From the NCBI GenBank assembly GCA_934202215.1, contig CAKPXR010000002.1:1-62411 (forward strand): a stretch of DNA of 62,411 nucleotides. Direction: 5' to 3'. A model generated the notes under the pieces. It did not search any database. It was not told the DNA's origin and saw nothing but the letters and a program-made list of their open reading frames with translations. The first letter of the stretch is position 1. Each line of letters opens with the position of its first letter. Positions 62,303 to 62,411 of this stretch are shown here, piece by piece. This DNA is from an uncultured Veillonella sp. GTDB lineage: Bacteria; Bacillota; Negativicutes; Veillonellales; Veillonellaceae. The position numbers and the translations under genes were made by a program.

Positions 62303-62411
62303 TTACTTATTATTAGTAATTATCTTTATGAATTTTCTAAATTATAGAACTCCCTTGGATGTCTTTCTTGAAGAAGTTAATAAAATTGTAGATTAGGATA
62401 CTGTTCAATTT

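Overview
The window is AT-rich and densely packed. It looks like a chromosome segment of an anaerobic, Gram-negative-type Firmicute of the class Negativicutes, most probably Veillonella. Pointers are a three-subunit molybdenum hydroxylase (xanthine dehydrogenase type), DapL plus meso-DAP dehydrogenase, rubrerythrin, cobinamide salvage (CbiZ) and a secreted beta-helix protein. The genus is an inference from gene content and style; no rRNA is present to confirm it. I saw no tRNA or rRNA gene, CRISPR array, insertion sequence or prophage.

Layout. 1-10.4 kb: partial COG0523 GTPase, dipeptidase pepD, NAD salvage (pncB-nadE), asparaginase, cbiZ, an MscS channel, a D,D-carboxypeptidase, YfbR nucleotidase and a QueG-like reductase. 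10.5-17.4 kb: a tightly coupled eight-gene operon for a molybdenum hydroxylase (FAD, 2Fe-2S and Mo subunits) with maturation genes yqeC, mocA, yqeB and a split XdhC. 17.6-22.7 kb: cdaA-cdaR, an FAD dehydrogenase and glmM. 22.7-25.3 kb: structured non-coding DNA, a 43-residue membrane peptide, a secreted beta-helix protein and a glmS ribozyme. 25.3-32.6 kb: glmS, trpS and a polar amino-acid ABC transporter. 32.7-35.7 kb: UspA, a zinc-type ArsR, DMT and AEC transporters. 36-38.3 kb: molybdate transporter modABC. 38.3-42.8 kb: thiamine region with two back-to-back TPP riboswitches (cytX to the left, thiW-thiD-thiM/E fusion to the right). 42.9-43.8 kb: rubrerythrin with a strange array of mini-hairpins. 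44.1-46.5 kb: DUF951, selD, yedF, DUF3343. 46.6-62.2 kb: nitroreductase, ychF, cfa, ddh, dapL, an MFS pump, rpsF-ssb-rpsR, a MerR regulator with a textbook 19-bp-spacer promoter facing a DXS-like gene, a secreted CMD-like protein, trmB, a rodA/ftsW gene and uraA.

How the parts fit. The hydroxylase operon, modABC and the selD-yedF-DUF3343 cluster together look like one selenium-dependent molybdenum hydroxylase system: molybdate import, cytidylylated cofactor, selenium activation and insertion, and the enzyme. Cell-wall precursor supply is also concentrated here (cdaA, glmM and ribozyme-controlled glmS for amino sugars; dapL and ddh for diaminopimelate; a carboxypeptidase and a SEDS protein).

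The most unusual signal is at the rubrerythrin gene. Its predicted 5' and 3' untranslated regions carry about fourteen tiny stem-loops. The loop is nearly always AAGU in the gene's sense, while the stem sequences differ from copy to copy but still pair. I know of no described element like this.
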